Shown piece after piece: positions 35,800 to 44,118 of a DNA stretch of 64,000 bases (position 1 is its first letter; the number at the start of each line of letters is the position of its first letter). The stretch spans positions 285-64,284 of the forward strand of contig NZ_VCNI01000006.1 of the NCBI RefSeq assembly GCF_005937185.1. The letters are read 5' to 3'. The stretch is from Flagellimonas algicola. Lineage in GTDB: Bacteria > Bacteroidota > Bacteroidia > Flavobacteriales > Flavobacteriaceae. Under the pieces are notes generated by a model. It was not told where the DNA came from. It saw nothing but the letters and a program-made list of their open reading frames with translations, and made no database searches. A program made the translations under genes and the position numbers.

Positions 35800-36141
35800 G
35801 TCATGCTGAACTTGTTTCAGCATCTCAAAATGATATGAAATCAAGCTTTGTATATATCATAACTAACCAATATCGAACTACTTTTTACATTGGTGTTACC
35901 GCAGATTTATATAAAAGAGTTTCTGAGCATGAAAATGGTATTGGCTCAACATTCACAAAAAAATACAATTTGAAAGATTTAATCTATTTTGAAGAGTTTT
36001 CTGATATAAACCAAGCCATTGCTAGGGAAAAACAGATAAAAAACTGGCATAAAGAATGGAAAATCAATCTGATAAAAGAAAAGAATCCTTCACTTTCAAC
36101 TTTAAAATTATGATGAGAACCTGAAACAAGTTCAGGTTGAC
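35800..36141 (+). mobile_element. GIY-YIG gene framed by inverted palindromes (element 2)
   Basis: The left palindrome GTCATGCTGA...TTCAGCATCTCA (35800-35827) and the right one (36114-36141) face each other; the right reads GTCAACCTGA...TTCAGGTTCTCA on the minus strand. The loop and inner stem are the same in both, but the outer stem differs by paired changes (ATG/CAT against AAC/GTT), so each hairpin stays intact. A GIY-YIG gene fills the inside. The unit begins eight bases after trpB and ends twelve bases before trpA. The mobile nature is inferred. Confidence 0.7.
35835..36113 (+). CDS. Single-domain GIY-YIG nuclease (second copy)
   Basis: A 92-residue GIY-YIG domain: SFVYIIT, FYIGVTADL, catalytic Arg in YKRVSEH, Glu in REKQIKNW, then WKINLIKEKNPS. 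Start ATG 35835 (MKSSFVYII). The frame is open back into trpB, but the extra part only translates the palindrome (RHAELVSASQNDM). Paralogous to 29641-29925. It lacks any DNA-binding add-on domain seen in homing endonucleases. Confidence 0.9.
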   Translation: MKSSFVYIITNQYRTTFYIGVTADLYKRVSEHENGIGSTFTKKYNLKDLIYFEEFSDINQAIAREKQIKNWHKEWKINLIKEKNPSLSTLKL

Positions 36142-36153
36142 GAAACTAATACT

Positions 36154-36915
36154 ATGAACCGAATCAAAAGCAAACTTCAAGAAAATAAAAAACTGCTCTC
36201 CATTTATTTCACAGCTGGTTATCCCAATATTGACGATACAGTCCAAATTATTCAGGATTTGGAACAAAATGGGGTGGATATAATTGAAATAGGACTTCCC
36301 TTTAGCGATCCTTTGGCGGATGGCCCAACAATTCAAGCTAGCTCAACCCAAGCACTGGATAATGGAATGACCACAGACCTACTTTTTGAGCAGCTCCAAG
36401 ATATTCGTAAAACCGTTTCCATTCCATTAATCATCATGGGCTATTTTAATCCGGTTTTACAATACGGAGTGGAAGGATTCTGTAAAAGGTGTCAGGAAAT
36501 AGGGATTGATGGGCTTATTTTACCCGACTTGCCCTTGGATGTCTATCAAGAAGAGTACGAGGCCATTTTTAATAAATATGGGTTAATCAACGTGTATTTG
36601 ATCACTCCCCAGACTAGCGAAGAACGTATCCGCCAAATAGACGATGCTTCAGATGGTTTTATCTATATGGTTAGTTCCGCGAGTACCACGGGAACCAAAG
36701 ATGGCTTTGGTGACGAACAGCAAGCTTACTTTGACCGAATTGCGTCTATGGGACTACAAAATCCCCAAATTGTAGGCTTTGGTATCAGCAACCAAGAAAC
36801 ATTTAAACAAGCCACCCAACATGCCAAAGGAGCAATTATTGGTTCTGCGTTTATAAAACACTTGGACAAAAATGGGCCTCAAAAAATAGATGGGTTTGTA
36901 AGTGGAATTCGCTAA
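36154..36915 (+). CDS. trpA: Tryptophan synthase alpha chain
   Basis: A 253-residue TIM-barrel enzyme that cleaves indole-3-glycerol phosphate and channels indole to TrpB. Catalytic residues are in DIIEIGLPFSDPLADGP (Glu and Asp), with YFNPVLQYG, GLILPDLPLD and VSSASTTG. It is the last gene of the trp operon. Confidence 0.97.
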   Translation: MNRIKSKLQENKKLLSIYFTAGYPNIDDTVQIIQDLEQNGVDIIEIGLPFSDPLADGPTIQASSTQALDNGMTTDLLFEQLQDIRKTVSIPLIIMGYFNPVLQYGVEGFCKRCQEIGIDGLILPDLPLDVYQEEYEAIFNKYGLINVYLITPQTSEERIRQIDDASDGFIYMVSSASTTGTKDGFGDEQQAYFDRIASMGLQNPQIVGFGISNQETFKQATQHAKGAIIGSAFIKHLDKNGPQKIDGFVSGIR

Positions 36916-36945
36916 CTTCGATATTCATTTAACCCAATCTGAAAT

Positions 36946-38442
36946 ATGAGAAAACTGGCTTGTTTTTTTGCCCTTTTGCTGTCCATTTCATCCTATGCAC
37001 AAGACGCAGCTGCGGTAAAGTCGCAAGTGGCACATGCCATTCAGGAGTTACGGGATTTTATTGCTATTCCCAATGATGCCTTGAACGCTGATGATATTGA
37101 CGACAACATTCTTTGGCTCAAAAGAAAATTTGGTGAGCGTGGTTTCAATACTGCGGTCCTGGAAACAGAGAACTTACCCCTCTTCTTTGCAGCGATGCCC
37201 ATGGAAGATAACAAGCCAACCTTGCTGATCTATATGCATTTTGATGGTCAGTCCGTTGAACCTAGCAAATGGAACCAACCCAATCCGTATCAAACCGTGC
37301 TTAAAAAACCCGTAGCTGATGGCTTTGAAACAGTTTCCTTTGATGCTTTGAACGATGATATTGATTACGATTGGCGCTTGTTTGGGCGCTCTACATCAGA
37401 TGACAAAGGACCTATAGTAATGTTCCTGAACGCCATTGACCTTTTGAAAAAGGATGGAAAGGAAATTCCTTTTAACCTAAAGGTTATTTTGGATGGGGAA
37501 GAAGAAAAGAGCAGCAAACCCCTACCCCAGGCGGTCAAGCAATACCGCGAGTTGTTGGAGGCCGATTTTCTTGTAATTGCAGATGGCCCTATCCATGCTT
37601 CGGGTAGTCCAACAGTGGTTTATGGTTGCCGAGGCATAACCACAATGACCTTGACGACCTATGGCCCTATCAAACCCCAACATAGTGGACATTATGGTAA
37701 TTATGCCCCTAATCCAGGGTTTCAATTGGCACAGTTACTGGCAGGCATGAAAGATACCGATGGAAGGGTAACCATTCCTGGATACTATGATGGAATTGTT
37801 TTGGATGATGACATTATGGAAGTTCTCAAAAGTGTTCCGGATAGTGATGTAGAAATTGCAGAAAAATTACAGTTTAAGACCTCCGAAAAAGTAGGTGGTT
37901 ATTATCAGGAATCCTTGCAATATCCTTCGTTGAATATCAGGGGGCTTGGCTCTGGATGGGTAGGTCCCAAAAGAAGGACGATAGTCCCGGAAAGTGCCAC
38001 AGCTGAACTGGATTTACGTTTGGTTCCCGAAAGTGATGGCAATCGTCTTAAAAAACTGGTCAGGGATTATATTACGAAGCAGGGGTACCATGTTTTGGAC
38101 CACGTTCCCTCAAAATTGGAACGCATGCGTTATGATAAAATCGTTACCGTAGAAGAAGGTTCTGTTACTGATGCCTTCCGTACCGATCTGGACAACAAGT
38201 ATGGCACTTTTTTAGTGGAAACCTTGAAAAGTACTTTTGACCAAGAGGTGGTCAGGTTCCGAATTATGGGAGGTACTGTTCCCATTTCACCCTTTATCAA
38301 CGAGCTGAAAATTCCGGCTTTTATTGTACCCATGGTCAATCCGGACAACAATCAGCACAGTCCCAACGAAAATTTAAAGATTGGGCAGTTGGCGTATGGC
38401 ATCCAAAGCTTATACAGCATTCTTTCAACTCCAACTCCTTAG
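36946..38442 (+). CDS. Exported M20-family metallopeptidase
   Basis: A 498-residue protein with a signal peptide (MRKLACFFALLLSISSYAQ, cleavage expected near 19) and an M20 catalytic domain with an inserted dimerisation domain. Metal ligands can be seen in LLIYMHFDGQ, RSTSDDKGPIVMF, LDGEEEKSS, LVIADGP and, near the end, NNQHSPNENL. It probably degrades peptides or dipeptides in the periplasm. It follows trpA by 30 bases, but no functional link is evident. Confidence 0.9.
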   Translation: MRKLACFFALLLSISSYAQDAAAVKSQVAHAIQELRDFIAIPNDALNADDIDDNILWLKRKFGERGFNTAVLETENLPLFFAAMPMEDNKPTLLIYMHFDGQSVEPSKWNQPNPYQTVLKKPVADGFETVSFDALNDDIDYDWRLFGRSTSDDKGPIVMFLNAIDLLKKDGKEIPFNLKVILDGEEEKSSKPLPQAVKQYRELLEADFLVIADGPIHASGSPTVVYGCRGITTMTLTTYGPIKPQHSGHYGNYAPNPGFQLAQLLAGMKDTDGRVTIPGYYDGIVLDDDIMEVLKSVPDSDVEIAEKLQFKTSEKVGGYYQESLQYPSLNIRGLGSGWVGPKRRTIVPESATAELDLRLVPESDGNRLKKLVRDYITKQGYHVLDHVPSKLERMRYDKIVTVEEGSVTDAFRTDLDNKYGTFLVETLKSTFDQEVVRFRIMGGTVPISPFINELKIPAFIVPMVNPDNNQHSPNENLKIGQLAYGIQSLYSILSTPTP

Positions 38443-38580
38443 CAGATTACAGGTATCCGTAAAACGTTTGTTTTTATCGGTAAAAAAATCCAAAAATGGG
38501 CTAAAATCCAGAGAATCATGATTTTATCCCACTAAAACTGTAGTATATCCCCTATATTCCGGGAATAGTCACAAGGGCCT

Positions 38581-38588
38581 TAATTTTG
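38581..38588 (+). promoter_or_regulatory. Candidate -7 box of the receiver gene
   Basis: TAATTTTG matches TAnnTTTG, 19 bases before the ATG at 38608, in a 165-base gap that otherwise holds nothing clear. No -33 box was found. Confidence 0.35.
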
Positions 38589-38607
38589 ATTTATTAAAGG
38601 CCTACTT

Positions 38608-39027
38608 ATGCACTACACTACCCTTGTCATAGATGACTCTTCCATTCAGCGTTTGGCTACAACCATTTTGGTCAAAAACCATCCGCAATTGAAATTGGTA
38701 GGTTCTTTTCAAAATCCATTTTGTGGTATTAAGGCAGTTTATGATAAAAAGGTAGACATCGTTTTTCTTGATGTTTTGATGGATTATGTGGATGCTTTTG
38801 AACTTCTGGATAATATCGAAATCAATGCGGCTATTATCTTAAATTCCACTTGGGCCAATTTTGCTGTCAAGGCATTTGAATATGGTGTTGATGATTTTTT
38901 GATGAAACCCATGCCTAAGCAGCGGTTTGACAAGGCGGTTCAAAAAGCAATTGCCCAAATTGAACTAGGTAAAAAAACCTTACCGCCCACTTACAAGCTT
39001 TCAGAAGTAATGTCCACGTTCAAATAA
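38608..39027 (+). CDS. Stand-alone response-regulator receiver protein
   Basis: A 139-residue REC domain without an output domain: acidic D9/D10 (LVIDDSS), phosphoacceptor D55 (IVFLDVLMDYVDAFE), S80/T81 (ILNSTW) and K100 (DFLMKPMP). The sequence is close to the receivers of LytTR regulators, but the DNA-binding domain is absent; a short tail (TYKLSEVMSTFK) follows. No kinase gene is adjacent. Confidence 0.88.
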   Translation: MHYTTLVIDDSSIQRLATTILVKNHPQLKLVGSFQNPFCGIKAVYDKKVDIVFLDVLMDYVDAFELLDNIEINAAIILNSTWANFAVKAFEYGVDDFLMKPMPKQRFDKAVQKAIAQIELGKKTLPPTYKLSEVMSTFK

Positions 39028-39046
39028 AGAATCCGACACTTCCCAA

Positions 39047-39730
39047 TTAAGATTCAAAAAAAGGTCGGTACTGCATCACCCTAAAATCCATGGTGTTGAA
39101 ATCTGGGTTTTGCGACTTCATGTCCTTATACGTTTGCAAGCTCCCAACTGCCCTGTTGGCTGCTCCTGAAGGTGCGGTTAGGGAAACGGTTCTTACCAGC
39201 TTTGTCTTCTTCTTTAATCCCGATGGAACTGGCAGCATCAATTCATGTATTCTGGGCACTTCATTGGAGATTACTTGCAGCGATAGCCCTTGTTCCTTCA
39301 ATTGCTTCCTGAAAAAATACTCCGGCCCGTTTTTACTGTTTCCGCCCATAAAAAGCACCGTCTTTAGATTCGGATAGTCCCTTAGATAGCCTACCAAATC
39401 CCGAAGTTGCACATTCTGCATCCCCAAATCCGAAGCGTCTACTTTTTGCCGCTCTGCACTGGCCACAATATCACACACTCCTATTTGCTGTTCCAAAAGG
39501 AACTTTTTACGTTGTGCGGTGGCCTCATGAGTGGTTTCAAACTTGAGGTTTAAACCAAAAATCCGATCCAAAATGGGCCAAAGCATACCGTTTCGACTAC
39601 CATAACAGAAATCAACATCGTCCGGTTTCAGCTCTCCTGTGGTAAATCGAGGAGGTGGAAGTGTTCCCACAATAACTTTGGTGGCTTCTGGAAATAAAAA
39701 AGGTTCGTAGGGATGGGTGTGTAGAAACAT
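39047..39730 (-). CDS. Uracil-DNA glycosylase superfamily protein
   Basis: A 227-residue protein. VIVGTLPPPRF and DFCYGSRNGMLWPIL match the active-site loop of the UDG superfamily (GTFPP...FYYGNP...FW type), and LKTVLFMGGNSKNGPEYF fits the second part. It may remove damaged or mispaired bases; specificity is unknown. Its ATG overlaps the stop codon of the upstream TPR frame (TAATG), so they are coupled. Confidence 0.75.
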   Translation of the reverse strand: MFLHTHPYEPFLFPEATKVIVGTLPPPRFTTGELKPDDVDFCYGSRNGMLWPILDRIFGLNLKFETTHEATAQRKKFLLEQQIGVCDIVASAERQKVDASDLGMQNVQLRDLVGYLRDYPNLKTVLFMGGNSKNGPEYFFRKQLKEQGLSLQVISNEVPRIHELMLPVPSGLKKKTKLVRTVSLTAPSGAANRAVGSLQTYKDMKSQNPDFNTMDFRVMQYRPFFES

Positions 39731-40242
39731 TACTGAAGTGCCTGTAATTCCTCTCTAATTATTTTAATCAAATGTCGGTTTTGCCTAAAGTTGGGTTTGG
39801 ACATATTTTCGAATTCCGAGACCATTTCTTGATACAACTCCTTCGCATCCTCAGGTTTATTCTGTCGCTGCAAAAATCGGGCAAGCTCCAGGCGTTCCGA
39901 AAAACTGGAATAGGGTGCATCAAAAGTTCGCAACACTTCCTCTGCCGATTGGGCATTTCCCATTTTCTCCAGTGTTAATGCATATAGGAATGATGCTTTG
40001 GATTTTCGAAACTTGGGATTATCCAAAATCTTTTCAGCGCAAACTACCACCTCTTCCCGATTGGAGTTGTAATAATGCGCTTCCAACAGATTTGAAATCA
40101 CGTAAAAATCTTTGGAAAAAACATCTTTCAAGGAAGATTCATAATATGCAATCGCTTCTGGGTACAATCCTTCTTCCAAATAGGCATCTGCCAAGGCCAC
40201 CCTATTTTCAAAGGTTTCGGAAAACTTCAACTTCTTTTCCAA
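39730..40242 (-). CDS. TPR part of a membrane-TPR protein, in the -1 frame
   Basis: About 170 residues of tetratricopeptide-like helices (RVALADAYLEEGLYPEAIAYYE, ALTLEKMGNAQSAEEVL, ARFLQRQNKPEDAKELYQEM). The frame opens with TTG at 40242, a poor start with no leader. It continues the upstream frame 40227-40454 if the ribosome or polymerase slips by -1 at 40251-40257, giving ...INPSKKITDLEKKLKF. I recall homologs as a single fused protein, so this is best seen as the second half of one gene. Confidence 0.7.
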   Translation of the reverse strand: MEKKLKFSETFENRVALADAYLEEGLYPEAIAYYESSLKDVFSKDFYVISNLLEAHYYNSNREEVVVCAEKILDNPKFRKSKASFLYALTLEKMGNAQSAEEVLRTFDAPYSSFSERLELARFLQRQNKPEDAKELYQEMVSEFENMSKPNFRQNRHLIKIIREELQALQ

Positions 40243-40454
40243 ATCCGTAATTTTTTTGAAGGATTAATTGCGGTTACCAAACTTTCCTGGACTTTTTCAA
40301 TATCCCTCTTTTGAAACACATTGGTAAAGAGGTACAGAATACAACCAATCACGGGAAGAAAAATGATGGCAAAAATCCAATAGTAATTGTTTCTGTTGGT
40401 ATAACAATGGTAGACACAAAATCCCTGGAGGGCAATTATGGCGTAGTAGTACAT
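40227..40454 (-). CDS. PLDc_N-like membrane part of a membrane-TPR protein
   Basis: A 75-residue frame: a hydrophobic N-terminus (MYYYAIIALQGFCVYHCY), then WIFAIIFLPVIGCILYLF, the two-helix pattern of the PLDc_N family, and QKRDIEKVQESLVTAINPSKK. The zero frame ends after LRIWKRS. The -1 frame at the A7 run continues into the TPR part. Without frameshifting the product is a 75-residue membrane peptide. Confidence 0.7.
   Translation of the reverse strand: MYYYAIIALQGFCVYHCYTNRNNYYWIFAIIFLPVIGCILYLFTNVFQKRDIEKVQESLVTAINPSKKLRIWKRS
40251..40257 (-). other. A_AAA_AAA slippery heptamer at the frame change
   Basis: On the minus strand the codons read TCA AAA AAA TTA, giving the canonical -1 heptamer A AAA AAA in the correct phase. 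A -1 slip gives ATT ACG GAT TTG, the family-like continuation. It may be programmed frameshifting, transcriptional slippage on seven A, or a plain loss of one A from a run of eight (mutation or sequencing error). Confidence 0.6.
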
Positions 40455-40550
40455 TGCCTAAAAATAAAAAGTAATAGGCAAACACCAAGCTTGAACCAGC
40501 CATTTTTATCCTCTCAAAAGTACATCTTTGAAAATCAGAAAGTTGACCTT

Positions 40551-43097
40551 TTAAGCAGAGTTTCTACTAGCATTAATGTTTCCGTACAGGGAACGTGTAA
40601 CAATTTTCGCGTACAGCTCTTGGTATTCGGATTTTTTGGTGATGTGGTACAGGGCATTTTGTTGAATTACCAGTAGCGGCAAAACAATTTGTTCCCTGAT
40701 TTTAACCGATTCACGGCTCACCTCCTCATCCTCCATCAAAATTTTTTGCCCGGAAATCTGCAACAACATCTTCTTGGACAATAAAAATTCATCATGAAGA
40801 ATCTTCCAAAATTCCCCGAACTCTGCATCCTCCGCCATATAGCTGGTCAAATCAAAATTGGTCTTGGCCAAGGACATCATACTGTTGTGCATTAGAGCCC
40901 TAAAGAATGGTACTTCTTGATACAATTTTTTGACCTCATTCAATTTACCTTGGTCCTCCAGATTTTGAATGGCCGTTCCTATCCCAAAATAGCCAGGGAC
41001 ATTTTGTTTCAACTGGCTCCAAGAACCTACGAAGGAAATGGCCCTTAAATCAGACAGGGTCAGTTGCTCCTTACTACCCCGTTTTCCCGGACGGCTTCCA
41101 ATATTGGCCTTTGTGTAAAATTTTAAGGTACTCCTATGCTCCAAATACGGGATAAACTTTTCATGCTGTTTTAGGGCATTGTATTTGTCGAAGCTCATTT
41201 CCGAAAGGGTTTCAATCAGTTTTCGTTGCTCCGTAGAAATTACATGCTCCTTTCCATATAGATCATTGCTCAATCCCGCGGTAAGCAACTGCTCGGAATT
41301 GTGAATGAACTGCTCTTTGGTTCCATAAGTACTGGTAATCGTCTGGCCCTGAATAGTCATCTGGATTTCATGGTTGGCCACATCGTTGGTCTGGGCGGCG
41401 TAAAATCTATGGGTCTTTCCACCTCCCCTTGCTGGTGGTCCTCCCCTACCGTCAAAGAAAATGGCTTTGATCCCATTTCTTTTACAGACCTTACTTAAGG
41501 TTTCCTTGGTTCTTAGAATAGACCAATTGGCTTTAAGGTAACCTCCATCCTTGGTTCCATCCGAAAAGCCCAGCATAATAGTATGCTTGTTGTTCCTACG
41601 CTCCAAATGGGTTCGGTAAATTGGGGTGTCAAAGAAGGTTTGCATGACCTCTTCGGAGGCTTCCATACCCTTCATGGTTTCAAAGAGTGGAATGATATCA
41701 AATGTGATGTCCTCAACTTTCCAACCACACCATCTGAAAAGTCCAAAGACAAAGAAAACCGAATAAATATCTTCCGAATTACTGATTATATACCTATTGC
41801 AGCCTTCCTCCCCATTGCTTTGCTGAATTGCTTTCAACTGCCCAATATTGGACAATGTGTCACGGACTATATCTTCTTCATAATCCGAAGGATCTAGTTT
41901 TAAATCTTTCTCCAACAACCAATGCACCAATTCTTCCTGACTCAATTCATCCAAAGATGCTTTGATTGCACCCTGTTGTTTGAGGATGGTCTCCACAGTC
42001 AAATAATGTTTGCTATGGTCTTGACGGATATCCAAAGTGGCAAAGTGTGTTTTGAAAATATGCACCTTGTTGATAAACCTGTCCAATTCTTTCAGATACA
42101 GCCCATGATGGTTTGCCTCCAGTTTTTTACGGATGGCGTCCAATCGTTCCATTATTTCTGGATAGCTGATAATGGAGTTGGTATCAAACATGGCTTTGTA
42201 AAGTCTTCCACTCAATGTCACCAAATCTTCTTGGATGCTTTTGAAGGTCAATTTTTTCCGTAGTGCCTTCAACTCGTTATAATAGCACTTCATTAAGGTG
42301 AGCCTCAGCTCGTCCGCTACATTTCTGGTAATATCTGCCGTAACAAATGGGTTACCATCCCTGTCGCCCCCTGGCCAAAATCCAAGTTTAATGATGTTAT
42401 AATTGGCAAATTCCTCGTTCCTAATATTGCTTTTGATGTATTCAAACAACTCGCCAATGGCGTCGTAATAAGTATTTCTTAAAATATAGATGATGTTCTT
42501 GGCTTCATCCAAAGGCGTAGGTTTCTTGGAATTTACCAAAGAGGTCAACCCCAATTGTTGCAGGGTAAGGTCAATATCGTCGATTTTGTCCTTATCAATC
42601 AACTTTCTGAGCTCGGCTATAATGTCCAGTACCGCTGGGGTATAGAACTGCGTTGGGTGAGCCGTAAGCACAAATCGGGCACTAAAGCTGGAAAGGTTCT
42701 TGGCAATTTTGTCCCAATTTTTGGTCTGGTTTACCAACTCAAAATAATCTTTTACCGAAAGGGAATTGGTATATTCCTGAAGCTTTGGAAATGCCGAATC
42801 CTCCACACTGTCGTACAAAACCACTTGCCGTTCCACATACTGAATGATCTTGAACATAAAATCCAGTCGTTCCCGTTCATCCTTGATATCCATGAAATTG
42901 GTGAAAAAGGTCTCCAATATCTCCTGGGGCTGTTTCCCTGCCTTGAGTCCCAGTTCGCACTGGTCCAATAGCAAGGGAATCAACATTCCAACATTTTCTA
43001 TATCCCTATACGGTAAGCTCAAGAACAAACTATTGTATACGTTGAACTTGTTGGTGACCGATTTTCTAAATTCTTCCAGACGTCTTGAATGCTGCAT
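40551..43097 (-). CDS. ppc: Phosphoenolpyruvate carboxylase
   Basis: An 848-residue anaplerotic enzyme that makes oxaloacetate from PEP and bicarbonate. Catalytic His147 is in VLTAHPTQ; GGDRDGNPFV and FFDGRGGPPARGGG are the other active-site signatures. The C-terminus ends RNSA, where many bacterial and plant enzymes end in NTG; this tail contributes to the active site. Monocistronic, with its own promoter. Confidence 0.97.
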   Translation of the reverse strand: MQHSRRLEEFRKSVTNKFNVYNSLFLSLPYRDIENVGMLIPLLLDQCELGLKAGKQPQEILETFFTNFMDIKDERERLDFMFKIIQYVERQVVLYDSVEDSAFPKLQEYTNSLSVKDYFELVNQTKNWDKIAKNLSSFSARFVLTAHPTQFYTPAVLDIIAELRKLIDKDKIDDIDLTLQQLGLTSLVNSKKPTPLDEAKNIIYILRNTYYDAIGELFEYIKSNIRNEEFANYNIIKLGFWPGGDRDGNPFVTADITRNVADELRLTLMKCYYNELKALRKKLTFKSIQEDLVTLSGRLYKAMFDTNSIISYPEIMERLDAIRKKLEANHHGLYLKELDRFINKVHIFKTHFATLDIRQDHSKHYLTVETILKQQGAIKASLDELSQEELVHWLLEKDLKLDPSDYEEDIVRDTLSNIGQLKAIQQSNGEEGCNRYIISNSEDIYSVFFVFGLFRWCGWKVEDITFDIIPLFETMKGMEASEEVMQTFFDTPIYRTHLERRNNKHTIMLGFSDGTKDGGYLKANWSILRTKETLSKVCKRNGIKAIFFDGRGGPPARGGGKTHRFYAAQTNDVANHEIQMTIQGQTITSTYGTKEQFIHNSEQLLTAGLSNDLYGKEHVISTEQRKLIETLSEMSFDKYNALKQHEKFIPYLEHRSTLKFYTKANIGSRPGKRGSKEQLTLSDLRAISFVGSWSQLKQNVPGYFGIGTAIQNLEDQGKLNEVKKLYQEVPFFRALMHNSMMSLAKTNFDLTSYMAEDAEFGEFWKILHDEFLLSKKMLLQISGQKILMEDEEVSRESVKIREQIVLPLLVIQQNALYHITKKSEYQELYAKIVTRSLYGNINASRNSA

Positions 43098-43201
43098 GGA
43101 TCAAATGGTATGGTTAATGTTTGCCGAAGGGCTAAGATCGTGATAAATGCTGAATGAGTGCCCAAAATTTATGCACATCACAATTTAAGACAGGCGCCCC
43201 A

Positions 43202-43229
43202 CAAACTTAACAGCTCAGATTGGCATCAA
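43202..43229 (-). promoter_or_regulatory. Candidate ppc promoter
   Basis: On the minus strand TTG (43229-43227) and TAAGTTTG (43209-43202), 17 bases apart. TAAGTTTG matches TAnnTTTG exactly. The leader to the ppc ATG would be about 100 bases; I see no clear structure in it. Confidence 0.45.
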
Positions 43230-43269
43230 TGTAAAGCCAAAGTCGCGCCTACCTTATCCAGCCTATAAT

Positions 43270-44031
43270 TTATCGGATGAATACAGGTTCATTTTCTTTT
43301 AGCGTATGCTCTGCACTAAAAATGTAGCCATCGTAGTTAAAACCTTTGATGTCCTCCGAGGTTTTGGCATCCTTGTCCAGAATGTACCTCACCATGGAAC
43401 CTCTTGCTTTTTTGGCAAAAAAGCTTATGACTTTCAGTTTATCATTTTTCCAATCCTTAAAAATTGGGGTAATCACCGGAACTTTGAGCGTTTTGGGGTC
43501 AATAGCACCAAAGTATTCATTACTGGCAAGGTTAATAAAGAGTTCTCCGTCTTCCATTTCCTCATTAAGGTGGGATGTAAGTTGTTTTTGCCAGAATTCG
43601 TACAAGTTCTTTTTACGGGCCACTTTAAGCTGGGTTCCCATTTCCAACCGATAAGGCTGAATTAGGTCCAGCGGCTTCAAAATGCCGTACAGACCTGAGA
43701 GAATCCGCAGGGTATCTTGAAGTTGCTCCAATTTGGATTCCGGAATGGTATAGGCATCCAAACCTTGATATACATCCCCATTGAAAGAATATACCGCTGG
43801 TCTGGCATTTTCAGTCGTAAATGGCGTTGAAAAATCTTGGTTACGCTGCCAATTCAATGCTGCCAAATTATCAGAAATAGACATCAATTTGGAAAGCGCC
43901 CTTGGTTTTTTCTTTACCAAGACGGCATTCAATTTTTGGGATTGCTCCAAAAACTGTGGCTGACTATATTTTGAGGTCGGTAATGCTGTTTCAAAGTCGA
44001 GTGATTTAGCAGGCGAGATGACAATTTTCAT
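43270..44031 (-). CDS. yaaA: YaaA family (DUF328) peroxide stress protein
   Basis: A 253-residue protein starting [14 protein letters not shown] at the ATG 44031, with [41 protein letters not shown] (in two segments) and [11 protein letters not shown]. YaaA lowers free iron and protects DNA under peroxide stress in E. coli, and has a DNA-binding fold. The open frame extends 23 codons upstream without family similarity. Confidence 0.93.
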   Translation of the reverse strand: MKIVISPAKSLDFETALPTSKYSQPQFLEQSQKLNAVLVKKKPRALSKLMSISDNLAALNWQRNQDFSTPFTTENARPAVYSFNGDVYQGLDAYTIPESKLEQLQDTLRILSGLYGILKPLDLIQPYRLEMGTQLKVARKKNLYEFWQKQLTSHLNEEMEDGELFINLASNEYFGAIDPKTLKVPVITPIFKDWKNDKLKVISFFAKKARGSMVRYILDKDAKTSEDIKGFNYDGYIFSAEHTLKENEPVFIR

Positions 44032-44118
44032 AACTTTTGATTTTTGTAAAAATAATGAGGATATCGGATTTTGGAAACAGCTTTCCAAAGGTCTTTTCAA
44101 TCCTTGAATTGAAGAAGC

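Noticed and set aside
35745-35834. N-terminal extension of the second GIY-YIG gene into trpB
   Set aside because: The extra residues (RHAELVSAS) are the translation of the palindrome; the GIY-YIG domain starts at ATG 35835.
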